From Pseudoflavitalea rhizosphaerae (GTDB lineage: Bacteria; Bacteroidota; Bacteroidia; Chitinophagales; Chitinophagaceae), in the NCBI RefSeq assembly GCF_003991355.1, contig NZ_RCSU01000010.1:124001-188000 (forward strand): DNA of 64,000 nt, written 5' to 3'. A program made the translations under genes and the position numbers. Under the pieces are notes generated by a model that made no database searches, had not been told where the DNA came from, and worked only from the letters and a program-made list of their open reading frames with translations. This document shows positions 48,501 through 56,183 of the stretch, in pieces. The number at the start of each line of letters is the position of its first letter. The stretch's first letter is position 1.

Positions 48501-48680
48501 CTATTTTATTTGTTGTTATTCAAATGCTACGATGATGACAGAATGATTGCATTCCTAAGGGAAAAGATAAGAGAAGTCAACCTTCATATTAATCCTGAAA
48601 TGGATCTAAAAAAATTCGAGCAAAGCTTTGAAAAAACAAAGAAAGTTCTTTTACTAAAGCGCTCAAAAGATAGAGACTAA
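45546..48680 (+). CDS. Calcineurin-like phosphoesterase fused to STAND/NACHT-like NTPase (candidate defence protein)
   Basis: A 1044-residue protein. Residues 1 to about 270 are a calcineurin-type metallophosphoesterase with all metal-binding motifs: DFH (8-10), GD (45-46), GNHD (84-87), HHP (214-216), GHLH (242-245). A P-loop NTPase follows: Walker A GKDKTGKTS (about 399-407), Walker B RLLIDNFD (about 469-476) and a helical NACHT-like region. About residues 640-1044 are alpha-helical and would be the sensor, with no family I recognise. STAND NTPases with an N-terminal effector are a known anti-phage design, in which the effector is released on recognition of a phage part. The phosphoesterase may cleave nucleotides or nucleic acid; this is inference. 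It is the only island gene on the plus strand and is AT-rich like the rest of the island. Confidence 0.75.
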   Translation: MKILHISDFHFKNSKKDIAAQDLLIDKLVENLKNEKNIDFILFTGDLVFSGENKNDFISAYNSFLVKVASATNVLGRNIILCPGNHDVNRKDVSIPVKDFIRASRKGEDLTKIVENNKKDELGLSCKPTENYFLFEKKIYQKGEELEISKIGPLYSTHTREIGNKKIGFACINTAWCSTGDDDASNLFFPKSELEKAVKELKEKNVALKILLLHHPLYFLREFNKSELEDIIYSEFNIMLSGHLHKREDSLRLIQNEGIFCSYAHASFTKKEDGKIGFCIIEIDLDELEIKIDRKSYDFEERFFFSLPKQSYILPVNEEKRNQFKLFKVIRKRTEEVIEMANELFVHSKDKLSQSGFLDLFIDPVLRTNPNFEVDNYVIPNKKLPFRVLFERKNYLIFGKDKTGKTSLLYKLNIDLLKEFSQSSEIPIYINLSDYARSGSTIDFIKLLSRFLETSYEGAKTILTKYKIRLLIDNFDPTAKKQNEILNKFITEYSNCKYVIVTDQTIARSLEKIDYGIDGYEPLFIHDISRSEIRKLTYKWPSIPENKREAFVDKIIEVLKQHSMPFNYWTISIFLWIFSGKNTLNFNNNSELIDLYIDDLLDRNRLASDPENRFSYQNYKILLSELAHKLLIELSDKNYSIYYADFTTFVDTFMKANPKRVGKTSEIINYLLDRGVLKKNDDDYITFRLNGVFEYFLAFYFIENREFLNQIIDDDNIYLSFKNEFEIYSGFLRSEAENKELLNKIYGKTRCILNELNQRMHGELDLRLQSVIEGKQTLDMSRTLASIESNGMAPLTEEEKDDFFDEVQADPGKTVEVRSKKIYDVSIKRFDILERFLFINGRVFKNIENVKDEAFIIEIFDFIIESSCNIGFLLIEELEENIKNGENQEEVRYSETPDIIYQLFNNYLPSVVQTFIHESMGHINLETIILSRIDELKKNFRVNQYKLFILYCLLLDIDFKKHKSKIDELISISKMTIIKSSIQIKLFYLLLFKCYDDDRMIAFLREKIREVNLHINPEMDLKKFEQSFEKTKKVLLLKRSKDRD

Positions 48681-48771
48681 TAATTTTTACTATATTTCCT
48701 TAAATTAAGTTATGCCAAAGAGTAGGCCACATAGAAAAAAGCTCGAGTACATCTAACATAACTTGGAATAC

Positions 48772-49767
48772 TTATTTGACAGGATTGTGTTTATGAAATA
48801 TTATTCGACCAATCGCAGAAAAAAAAGTTTTCGAAATCCGGACATGCTTTATCATTAAAGATATTATTTTCTTTTTACGATAAGTGCTATTATCAGGGTC
48901 AATTTCATGAAGCTCCTTGTAAATACTAAGAATTTCAGCTAGGATAAACCCATCGCCCCTTTTTGAATAATCAATTACTGAATAGTCAAATGCTTTTATT
49001 AAGTCTTCAGCATTATTCGTTGTCTTATAAAGCAGTTGATAACTTGTGGCAAGTCCTTGAGTAATGAGATCAAAGCCAGGGGCTTTAACATGTCCGATTT
49101 TATAATATTTAATCGCTGATCGAATAGCCTCTTCTTGATTCGCATCATAATCAGACTTCATTGCATATACTGACCCAATGTTACAATAAAAAACTTCATT
49201 TTCAGGATCTAGTCGAATTAACTTCTCATACTGCTTGATTTGTCTATTGAACAACCATTGATTTGGTACCTTATTAACCAATATATATTGTGTCAAATGT
49301 GTAACCCAAACTCTCATCAATTCACTAAAACTTTTATGCCTTTTGATAAATTGTTCATATTTATCGACGTAATTCTTCCAATCATCACTTACATTTCCAT
49401 TTTCACTCTTAAGCCAATTTATCAATCCTTCGGCAACATAATAATAATAAGTGCTTTCGATGCCGTTTTGAGTAAATGCTCTAAAATATGAATCTAATGC
49501 TTTCTTAAAAATCCGTCCTTCGTTTAATAAATCTCCTTTTGATAATAACAGAGAGCCGCTGTTTAGCAAAACAGATTTATCATTGGGGTTAATCTTTGAC
49601 ATTTCGCCTAGCAAAAATTCACCTTTACAAATGTTATATTCTACATCAACATTCTCACTTATTAGTGAAATATGTGCAGCTGCTAAATTATTCAATGCTT
49701 TGTAATGTTTCGGATTTAGATCCAATACTCGCTCATAATAGTTAATATATTTTTTTTTGGTCAGCAC
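48772..49767 (-). CDS. TPR-containing C-terminal part of the SIR2-TPR protein (separated by frameshift)
   Basis: A 331-codon open frame whose only start is GTG, inside the end of the upstream gene (26-bp overlap). It contains tetratricopeptide-type repeats (YYERVLDLNPKHYKALNNLA; YEKLIRLDPENEVFYCNIGSVYA). If one A is removed from the nine-A run at 49750-49758, the upstream SIR2-TPR frame reads on directly into YINYYERVLDLNP. So this is most probably the displaced C-terminal third of one protein of about 1007 residues. It converges with the phosphoesterase-NTPase gene, 91 bp apart. Confidence 0.7.
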   Translation of the reverse strand: MLTKKKYINYYERVLDLNPKHYKALNNLAAAHISLISENVDVEYNICKGEFLLGEMSKINPNDKSVLLNSGSLLLSKGDLLNEGRIFKKALDSYFRAFTQNGIESTYYYYVAEGLINWLKSENGNVSDDWKNYVDKYEQFIKRHKSFSELMRVWVTHLTQYILVNKVPNQWLFNRQIKQYEKLIRLDPENEVFYCNIGSVYAMKSDYDANQEEAIRSAIKYYKIGHVKAPGFDLITQGLATSYQLLYKTTNNAEDLIKAFDYSVIDYSKRGDGFILAEILSIYKELHEIDPDNSTYRKKKIISLMIKHVRISKTFFSAIGRIIFHKHNPVK

Positions 49768-51796
49768 TCTTTTTGGTTTTATTATATATGTTCCAATATA
49801 TTAGTCCCAAATAAAAATAGCCCTCATCATACTCATGAATTTCATTAGCTTTTTCAAACCTACTTTTGGCTTCATGTAATAGCTTTAAGTTACTATTCTC
49901 TTGTAGCGCTTTTTCATAAAGCGAAACACCCCAATTAAAATAAGAAATATAGTTACCGGGCTCTATCTTTATAGCGCGTTGATAATGTTCATATGATTTA
50001 CCATAATTTTCTTTTGTCTTACTGCCAGAATTTTTTGCCAATAAGGAATAGGCCAATCCGAAAAGAATGTGTAGTCTATATAAATCTGAGTTTGTCTTCT
50101 GAATAACGCTCAGCTTGTCAATCGCCATATACAATTCCGTTGACGAATTCACTTTAAATTTACTATATTGAATAAGTGCATTTGCCCAATTTAGCAAATT
50201 ATCTAAATTGCCTTCCTCCATCGAGAAAGATTGTTTGTAATACCCAAATGCTTTCTCATAATTTTCTCCGGAATTTGAAAGCTTTGCATATTCTGCATAT
50301 AAATCTGCGATTTGAGTAAGATGATCAGACATCTTATCTGAGCTTCTATTATAAATCTTAAATTGTTGTAACGCTTTCTCCCAAAGCTCAATATTGTTGC
50401 CTGTGATCTTTGCTTTAATTACGTAGCAAACTCCCTTTCTAAAACGCGGATATGCTGATTTTGTATTAATCTTTAATGCATTATCAAATTTCTGAATCGC
50501 TTTATCTACTTTCGTCAAATCCCAATTAACAAGACTACTTAAAAGAATTAGTCCATCTCCAATCTTGCACCAAATCAACTCTGAAATTGGATAATATGTT
50601 ATTGCGAGATGGAGCTTGTCAATTCCTACCTGAACAAGATCCTTATTGTTTGATGCTTTTCCTAATTGTATTAAATTATCACCAAACCCGGTAAGAGCTT
50701 CAGACATCAACCCAAAGACCATAGAATTCTTACTTTTCAGAACCTCAGAAGCGAGCTCCTCAGCCTTAGAAAACTCTTCTTGCTTAATAATCTGTTCTAA
50801 GGATTGTATTAATTTTTGTATTTCTGGAGTAACAAAATTTGGAGAAGCAATTACTTGAAATTTAAACTGATAGTAATCCCCTTGTAACTTATTAATACTT
50901 TTCAAAAGCTCTTCCTTCAAACTCTGACCGGATTCTACATTTTTATGATCGGCTAACAACTTGGCTTTTTCAAGCAAAAATTTTTGTGGATTGGAAAAGA
51001 TTGAAGGTAACTGCACTCCCAATTCTTTACATAAAGTTCGAAAAAAGGAATCGCTGTCAAAGCCAGGCAAGAATTTCACACTTCTGTGCTCTTCGTTTAG
51101 CAAGTTATCTTTAATATGAATAGGTGGAGGGAATTCATTATATCCAATCCAGTACAGGTTATGCTCAAATTTTGGTATTTCTTGTAAAACTTGAAATATT
51201 GGGTCTCTCCCACTATATCCGATAATAATAAGAGTTCTTGTACTTAACAGAGATGTTAATACCTCCTTAGTATTCCTTAAAGTAGCGTGCATTTCTTGAT
51301 TTGTATTCATCTGCCAGAAACCGTGATGTTGTCCGTGCAAGAAGACTATCGCAGGATATTCAATTCCGCCTAAAACAATTCCTGAATGCCCGGTAACATC
51401 ATATATGTTTGGACGCGTCTTAGTGTACTGAAATGGTAAGTAAGTCAGCGGATCAAAATTTACAGTCAAAACAGTATCAATGTAGCCAGATTCTACTAAA
51501 AATGAGGCATATAGATGGGTCTCATTAATTTGAGCATTTTCCATGTAAGGCTTAAGAAATGCCTTTCTCATTGCAGGTGTCAAGCACCCCATTAATGTGC
51601 CGTATTCCTTATTGGGCGTATTACTCAAAAGAGGTTTATACAAATCGTTCTCCAAAAGAGCTTGTGCCAATTGATCAGCAAGCGGAACGTTACCAGTAAC
51701 TGAAGCACCAGCCCCTAGAAAAATCATTGCCCCCAAATTGTTACTTTTTTGAATTTTCAGTACCGCAACTAATTCATTTATATCAGCGATCTGCAT
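49742..51796 (-). CDS. SIR2-domain protein with TPR repeats (candidate NAD-depleting defence effector)
   Basis: 684 residues before the frame break. A SIR2-like domain covers about residues 15-260, with the nucleotide-binding GAGAS (28-32), NFD (113-115), a likely catalytic His in LHGQHHG (His154) and GYSGRD (193-198). From about 300 on there are TPR-like helices (SYEHYQRAIKIEPGNYISYF). SIR2 effectors in anti-phage systems (ThsA, DSR, Avs5, SIR2-HerA) destroy NAD+ to stop infection. A similar role is inferred here from the domain and the island setting. The frame ends early (KKIY stop) at a nine-A run, and the rest of the TPR array follows in another frame. This could be an inactive gene, a phase-variable switch, slippage, or a sequencing error. 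Confidence 0.78.
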   Translation of the reverse strand: MQIADINELVAVLKIQKSNNLGAMIFLGAGASVTGNVPLADQLAQALLENDLYKPLLSNTPNKEYGTLMGCLTPAMRKAFLKPYMENAQINETHLYASFLVESGYIDTVLTVNFDPLTYLPFQYTKTRPNIYDVTGHSGIVLGGIEYPAIVFLHGQHHGFWQMNTNQEMHATLRNTKEVLTSLLSTRTLIIIGYSGRDPIFQVLQEIPKFEHNLYWIGYNEFPPPIHIKDNLLNEEHRSVKFLPGFDSDSFFRTLCKELGVQLPSIFSNPQKFLLEKAKLLADHKNVESGQSLKEELLKSINKLQGDYYQFKFQVIASPNFVTPEIQKLIQSLEQIIKQEEFSKAEELASEVLKSKNSMVFGLMSEALTGFGDNLIQLGKASNNKDLVQVGIDKLHLAITYYPISELIWCKIGDGLILLSSLVNWDLTKVDKAIQKFDNALKINTKSAYPRFRKGVCYVIKAKITGNNIELWEKALQQFKIYNRSSDKMSDHLTQIADLYAEYAKLSNSGENYEKAFGYYKQSFSMEEGNLDNLLNWANALIQYSKFKVNSSTELYMAIDKLSVIQKTNSDLYRLHILFGLAYSLLAKNSGSKTKENYGKSYEHYQRAIKIEPGNYISYFNWGVSLYEKALQENSNLKLLHEAKSRFEKANEIHEYDEGYFYLGLIYWNIYNKTKKSADQKKIY

Positions 51797-52001
51797 ATTT
51801 GTCTAGGAGTTATGTTCGCAACATAATAAAAGTTTCGGTTGTTATTAACTTTAAGTATGATTTGACCATTTTCGGGCATCCAAATTTTTTAAAATTGGGC
51901 TGCTCACTACCTTACTGGATTTTTTTCTGTTTTTAAGTCTATAATCAATGCGTCTCAGGATTATTTTAAAACTGATTTTCTTCTAAGCATCTGAAATAGA
52001 A

Positions 52002-52703
52002 CTAAAACCTCTTCCGTTTGGAAATTTTGTGTTTGGCCGACTTTCCTAAGAGTTTTAAAGTAAGATCAGAATGATTACTAAAAATTAAGGAGGGAGTATG
52101 CAATGCACTACGAAGACGTTCCGCTATTTGCGGCCACTTAATTTCAGGCCCAATATAATAAATAGGCTCTTTCATTTGAATATCCTCATGGTAAAGCAAG
52201 GATTTTCCTACCATTGAAACATCGATTTCAGGATATTTCTTGCCTAAAGCACTCAGCAATTGGTCAAGTGAAAAATATTGAAGCAAAGCGAAAATATCAA
52301 CAAAGTCTTTTAATCTGGTTCCGTTATCATAGATAGCATTTAACTTCATAGCTCCAATATCCAAAAGTGAGACCATTCGAATATTTTCTATGATTTCTAA
52401 TTTTTCAACTAAAGGATATTGGTGAGCAATAATATCTACTTTGATATTATTTATGAAGCAAAAGACTCCATTCTTAATAGACTGAATATTCTCTGCATTG
52501 TATCGGTTGGCTAAATATTCTGCGATTTCGTGAGAGCTGAAATCCTTATTTGTGAAGAGGTCAATATCAATTGACTTTCTATGGCCTATCATTAAGGAAA
52601 GTGCAGTTCCTCCAACTAAATTAAAGTCCCTAAATACATCATCGACCATCAATTTTTTGATCAAATCCAGTGTCCCTTCCTCAACCGTTTCCTTTCGTAA
52701 CAT
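52002..52703 (-). CDS. AbiEii/AbiGii-like nucleotidyltransferase (toxin-like)
   Basis: A 233-residue protein of the nucleotidyltransferase toxin family. The NTase core is GGTALSL (31-37), DIDLF with Asp46 and Asp48, and a third acidic residue at KVDII (Asp90). AbiEii enzymes add nucleotides to tRNA or other targets and stop growth in phage abortive infection. Its start overlaps the upstream DUF6922-like gene by 43 bp, typical of a two-gene toxin-antitoxin unit. The target is not known. Confidence 0.75.
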   Translation of the reverse strand: MLRKETVEEGTLDLIKKLMVDDVFRDFNLVGGTALSLMIGHRKSIDIDLFTNKDFSSHEIAEYLANRYNAENIQSIKNGVFCFINNIKVDIIAHQYPLVEKLEIIENIRMVSLLDIGAMKLNAIYDNGTRLKDFVDIFALLQYFSLDQLLSALGKKYPEIDVSMVGKSLLYHEDIQMKEPIYYIGPEIKWPQIAERLRSALHTPSLIFSNHSDLTLKLLGKSAKHKISKRKRF

Positions 52704-52981
52704 GCCAATTCTTCTTTTTGAATGCTGAAATAATGAGTTACTTTATCTACGGCATAGTCGGGTAAGTATAATATTTCTTTCATTAAAGCATTAATCACCT
52801 TGGGCTTTCCATAGAAACGAATCAACTCCTCTATTTCTTCATCAGTACCTCGCTCAACAACTCTGGCAATCACACTAGGGTAAATGACTTGCCAATCAAT
52901 AGCCTCGTACTTCCAATCCCAAAATAACCTCTTATGAAGATTGGGCTTGTTGTTTTTTCCTGTTGATTTTTTGGCTCCCAT
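52661..52981 (-). CDS. DUF6922-like small protein, probable antitoxin partner
   Basis: A 106-residue basic protein, with the N-terminal lysine-rich tail MGAKKSTGKNNKP followed by LFWDWKYEAIDWQ and VIARVVERGTDEEIEEL. It matches the DUF6922 group found just before AbiEii-like nucleotidyltransferases in Bacteroidota. It overlaps the toxin-like gene by 43 bp. The antitoxin role is an inference from position. No DNA-binding fold is obvious. Confidence 0.6.
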   Translation of the reverse strand: MGAKKSTGKNNKPNLHKRLFWDWKYEAIDWQVIYPSVIARVVERGTDEEIEELIRFYGKPKVINALMKEILYLPDYAVDKVTHYFSIQKEELACYERKRLRKGHWI

Positions 52982-53064
52982 ACTATAAATGTACGAAAAA
53001 AGTCTGCCTTTGCCAATTGCATCTTTCTCTCGCTAAGACCCGTCCAATTGCATAAAGTACAAGC

Positions 53065-53337
53065 CTATTGCTTACTTTTTCCATTAACAAAACCTATTGT
53101 AAAGTAAGTCGCCAACCCGAACGGATCGCATACCAACTTGCTCTTTAAAACATCCAGCTCCTTCTCTGTAAATCCCGTTTTCTTTCTCGGATCTATCTTC
53201 AGCCGTTTAGCGGAAGCAGAAACGGAAACATGATCCAGGTAGTGTTGAACGACCTGCTGAGGTGTCGTATTCCAAAATGTGCAAAGCACAGCAAAGTCTT
53301 CCGGTATCTTTATTAAGAGTTCTCGACGCATACACAA
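53065..53337 (-). CDS. Small hypothetical island protein (90 aa)
   Basis: A 90-residue protein I do not recognise. The true start may be the second Met (53331, MRRELLIKIPEDF). It contains the segment TPQQVVQHYLDHVSVSASA, which suggests a short helical domain like those of plasmid accessory proteins. It overlaps the next upstream gene by about 25 bp, which supports a coupled small-gene string. Same strand as the mobilisation gene. Confidence 0.5.
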   Translation of the reverse strand: MCMRRELLIKIPEDFAVLCTFWNTTPQQVVQHYLDHVSVSASAKRLKIDPRKKTGFTEKELDVLKSKLVCDPFGLATYFTIGFVNGKSKQ

Positions 53338-53714
53338 CCTTTTTGATATTCCAAATACACGGCTCTAATGATCCGCTTTCTTTCTTTTGCAAGCTTACCA
53401 GGATCACCTATTTTACTATTTGCCTTCATTAGAGAGAGTAGTAGATCAGATCCGATCTTTTTCTTTTTTCGCGAAGGTTCGGCAGGTAGACCACTTATTG
53501 TACCTGGCATCGTGTTAAACAATAGTGAAGCAAAAGTTTGTGCTTTAGTCTTTTTAGGGAAAATTACAGAGTAAAAGGTCAATTCTTTTATCAAACAATT
53601 GATTGCAGTTTCTGGCTCTACATCGAGTTCTTTACACAATTTTCTGAAGGCCAAAGGATACACAATACTAATTACAGTAGGGCCTGCCTTGACGAACTTC
53701 GCTTTTTGTTTCAT
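53313..53714 (-). CDS. Small hypothetical island protein (133 aa)
   Basis: A 133-residue basic protein of unknown function. The N-terminal half (FRKLCKELDVEPETAINCLI) resembles a short ribbon-helix-helix or helical DNA-binding segment, as in many plasmid proteins, but this is weak. The middle is lysine-rich (EPSRKKKKIG). It overlaps the following 90-residue gene and lies 21 bp from the gene upstream. Confidence 0.5.
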   Translation of the reverse strand: MKQKAKFVKAGPTVISIVYPLAFRKLCKELDVEPETAINCLIKELTFYSVIFPKKTKAQTFASLLFNTMPGTISGLPAEPSRKKKKIGSDLLLSLMKANSKIGDPGKLAKERKRIIRAVYLEYQKGCVCVENS

Positions 53715-53735
53715 AGGGAAAAAAATAGAAGGGAA

Positions 53736-54017
53736 TCAGGCTTTAGGCGTTGTGTGATTGTAATTAAGCAAATGAGCAACTTCAATTAGGTTGCCGATCC
53801 TGCGAAGAAAATCCACAAGCAACCATTTGTCATCTTTATCAAGCTCTCCATAACTTTCCGTTATCGTGGTTTCTTTCAGCTTATCTAAATCCAATCTTAT
53901 TTTTTGCACCGATTCCCCATTGAAGAAATGTTGAATACCAATAATAGGTTGCGCTTGCACTTCAGGCGAAAGATTAAAGTCGGGCAAAGCAAGATTTGTT
54001 TTCGTATTTTTTGACAT
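53736..54017 (-). CDS. Small hypothetical island protein (93 aa)
   Basis: Starting at ATG 54017 (MSKNTKTNLALPDF) this gives 93 residues. The longer frame begins 10 codons earlier. It is a mostly helical acidic protein (KDDKWLLVDFLRRIGNLIEVA) with no family I recognise. It is the first of three small genes between the mobilisation gene and the toxin-like pair. Confidence 0.45.
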   Translation of the reverse strand: MSKNTKTNLALPDFNLSPEVQAQPIIGIQHFFNGESVQKIRLDLDKLKETTITESYGELDKDDKWLLVDFLRRIGNLIEVAHLLNYNHTTPKA

Positions 54018-54236
54018 AAGGAAAGATTTAGTGAAATATGGTTTCATCCTTTATCAAAGGTGAGAATAAAGAATTTCACAAATAATGACGAATACGTCAG
54101 TATTTAGGACAACAAACTTTATTATGAAATCTCTTATTCTTGTTTGCCGATCGTTCGCTAATTTTTTGACTAAAATTCATCTCATGTTCGACTGACTAAA
54201 CCGAATATGAGTCAACCGCCAATATTCACGCCAATA

Positions 54237-54647
54237 CTAACTTTCTCCAGAAAGCCACTTTTTACCAAGAATTCCAATTAACTCAATTGTTCGATCAATT
54301 TTACTTTCTAATCTCAAATACTCTTTATACCCAATTCTGGCAAAAAATGCTTTCTGTTGCGGCGCAGTGTAAGTATTGAACAACTTCGCTATTTGGTTTA
54401 CATTCATCCCTATTACGTTGATCTCTTTCCTGATGGAAGCAAGCTCCTCCATGAGTAAATCCATTGATTGGTCATGTACGAATACTTTTACAGGCCGATT
54501 AGTTAATATCGTTCTTAGCAGGCAACTCATATCATTAGTTGGATGTTGGCTTAACAGGCCGGTAAGTTTCTGAAAGGTGGCATCATTAACCCTGGTGAAG
54601 ATTTTATGTTTTAAGGCTTCAGAATCCTTTCTTTTTTTCCTTCCCAT
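54237..54647 (-). CDS. MobC-like relaxosome accessory protein
   Basis: A 136-residue protein with the layout of plasmid mobilisation protein MobC: a basic N-terminus (MGRKKRKDSEALKHKI), a ribbon-helix-helix-like region, and the typical helix IRKEINVIGMNVNQIAKLFN. MobC proteins bind oriT and open it for the relaxase. No relaxase gene follows, so the island may need one from another element. It lies 96 bp after the integrase gene. Confidence 0.7.
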   Translation of the reverse strand: MGRKKRKDSEALKHKIFTRVNDATFQKLTGLLSQHPTNDMSCLLRTILTNRPVKVFVHDQSMDLLMEELASIRKEINVIGMNVNQIAKLFNTYTAPQQKAFFARIGYKEYLRLESKIDRTIELIGILGKKWLSGES

Positions 54648-54716
54648 AATGTTTTAGATTTTGATTGTTGCTGACAACTATACATCTTGCTCCGTGCAAA
54701 ACACAGGCACGGTTTC

Positions 54717-54740
54717 ATGAAAAACCGGCGAAGCCGGTTG
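54717..54740 (-). terminator. Terminator of the integrase gene
   Basis: On the minus strand AACCGGC-TTC-GCCGGTT is followed by a short T run. It starts 4 bp after the integrase stop codon. Confidence 0.75.
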
Positions 54741-54743
54741 TAT

Positions 54744-55994
54744 TTAACCGATAGATTTTGACTGTTTATTCAGGTTTTCTTTAGCGGTGAACTTTTCCCG
54801 CAGCAGTTTCATATCATCGCTCACTTTTCTGTCGAGGATCTTGGCGTAGTGTTGGGTTGTTTTGAGATTTTTATGGCCGAGCATTTTGCTGACGGATTCC
54901 ATCGGGACGCCGTTACTCAATGTGACGGTTGTTGCAAATGTGTGGCGGGCGATATGAAAAGTGAGATTCTTATGAATATTGCAGATATTGGCGATTTCTT
55001 TCAAATACGCATTCATCTTCTGATTACTGGGAATTGGTAAGATTTTGCCGGAATTGATACAAGCAGGATGATCCTTGTATTTTTCTATTATTTGCAGAGG
55101 AACAGGCAAAAGTGGAATTCTTGAAGCTGTCTCCGTTTTTTGTCGTTTTGTGAAAACCCAGTAATCCCCTTCAATACCTCGAGCTACCTCTGTTCGTTTC
55201 AATTTCTGCACATCAGCATAAGCAAGACCAGTAAAGCAGGAAAAGATAAAAACATCACGAACCTGGTTCAACCGATCCGTTTCGAAGTCTTTGGAGAAAA
55301 TTGTTTGTAGTTCATCTTCGATGAGAAAATCTTTATCAACCTCATGTCTTGTCATTTTGAAGCCGAGGAAAGGATCACGAACCAACCAACCTTTGCGAAT
55401 ACAATTGTTAATCACTTTTCGGAGATCAGCGATATATTTAAGAGTTGTGTTATGACCGCAGTTCTTTTGAGTTTTCAACCAAAACTCATAATCGCTGACA
55501 AATTCAAAATTCAGGCGGGAAATGTCGATATCGCGGATTTCATACTTCCATTGCAAAAATGCAGCAACATGGTCTTTTGAAGTATTGAAGCGGGTTAGTG
55601 TTGCCTGAGCGAATTCTTTACCGATTAACGCCAATACCTGGTCGTTGTGTTCCTGGAAGATCTCCAGCAACATTCTCGGCCTTTCAGCGGTTCCAAACCA
55701 CTTTTCACGAAAAGCTTCAAATGTTATGATCTGACCATCCTGCACCATTTCGCGTTCAGTTTTCAAAACCTTCGCTTTTAGCGCGTCTAAGTAAGTATTG
55801 AGTTGCCGCGCCTCCGGGGTGTTTCCTTTCATTTTCCCCGCAGCCGCACCCCACCGCGCAACCTCAACATACTTTTGTAAACTTTGGTCTATTCGTTCAC
55901 CATTGACTGTAATCCGGAAATGTACCGGCGCTAATCCATTTCTTGTCTTTTGGGATTTTCTTACATAAAACAGTGTACTGATCCTGTGTTCCAT
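54744..55994 (-). CDS. Tyrosine site-specific integrase of the island
   Basis: A 416-residue tyrosine recombinase of the Bacteroidota type. An N-terminal arm-binding/SAM-like region (LFYVRKSQKTRNGLAPVHFR) is followed by a core-binding domain (about 100-210) and the catalytic domain. Visible catalytic residues are the Lys in FTKRQKTET, HIARH (about 346-350), LGHKNLKTT and the Tyr of QHYAKI (about 382). The first catalytic Arg, expected in CFTGLAYADV (about residue 256), is Ala, as in integrases related to IntDOT, which also lack it. It lies 250 bp from the tRNA-Ser gene and would insert and excise the island there. Confidence 0.9.
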   Translation of the reverse strand: MEHRISTLFYVRKSQKTRNGLAPVHFRITVNGERIDQSLQKYVEVARWGAAAGKMKGNTPEARQLNTYLDALKAKVLKTEREMVQDGQIITFEAFREKWFGTAERPRMLLEIFQEHNDQVLALIGKEFAQATLTRFNTSKDHVAAFLQWKYEIRDIDISRLNFEFVSDYEFWLKTQKNCGHNTTLKYIADLRKVINNCIRKGWLVRDPFLGFKMTRHEVDKDFLIEDELQTIFSKDFETDRLNQVRDVFIFSCFTGLAYADVQKLKRTEVARGIEGDYWVFTKRQKTETASRIPLLPVPLQIIEKYKDHPACINSGKILPIPSNQKMNAYLKEIANICNIHKNLTFHIARHTFATTVTLSNGVPMESVSKMLGHKNLKTTQHYAKILDRKVSDDMKLLREKFTAKENLNKQSKSIG

Positions 55995-56089
55995 TTTAGA
56001 ACCTCCTTTGCTTTTTTTGATTTTTTAATAATCGTTATTCAAAAGCCTGCAGGTAGGTTCAAATGCTTATCAGTAGGGAGTTGTGTGGG

Positions 56090-56141
56090 AATTCGGTGCA
56101 AGTAAATGTAGGAAAAAGTTACTTGCACCGAATTTGACACC
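56090..56141. repeat. Perfect 16-bp inverted repeat and arm motif upstream of the integrase
   Basis: aattcggtgcaagtaa (56090-56105) and ttacttgcaccgaatt (56119-56134) are exact reverse complements with a 13-bp spacer. The right arm overlaps tgcaccgaatttgacacc (56124-56141), which is repeated at 45351-45368. This is probably an integrase or excisionase binding array, or an operator of the integrase promoter. Confidence 0.7.
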
Positions 56142-56183
56142 GAATCACTTGATTTCATTTGATTCAAATCGATGCCGGAAATT

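Noticed and set aside
48706-48764. Inverted repeat AAGTTATG / CATAACTT between the convergent island genes as a terminator
   Set aside because: The arms are only 8 bp with more than 40 bp between them and no T run, so it is not convincing.
49742-49767. Two separate genes, SIR2 and TPR, joined by translational coupling
   Set aside because: The second frame has only a GTG start inside a TPR array, and one A removed from the A9 run restores a continuous repeat pattern.
51810-51826. Palindrome TTATGTT-CGC-AACATAA upstream of the SIR2 gene as an operator
   Set aside because: It is a single short AT-rich site with no second copy and no matching regulator in the window. It could be chance.
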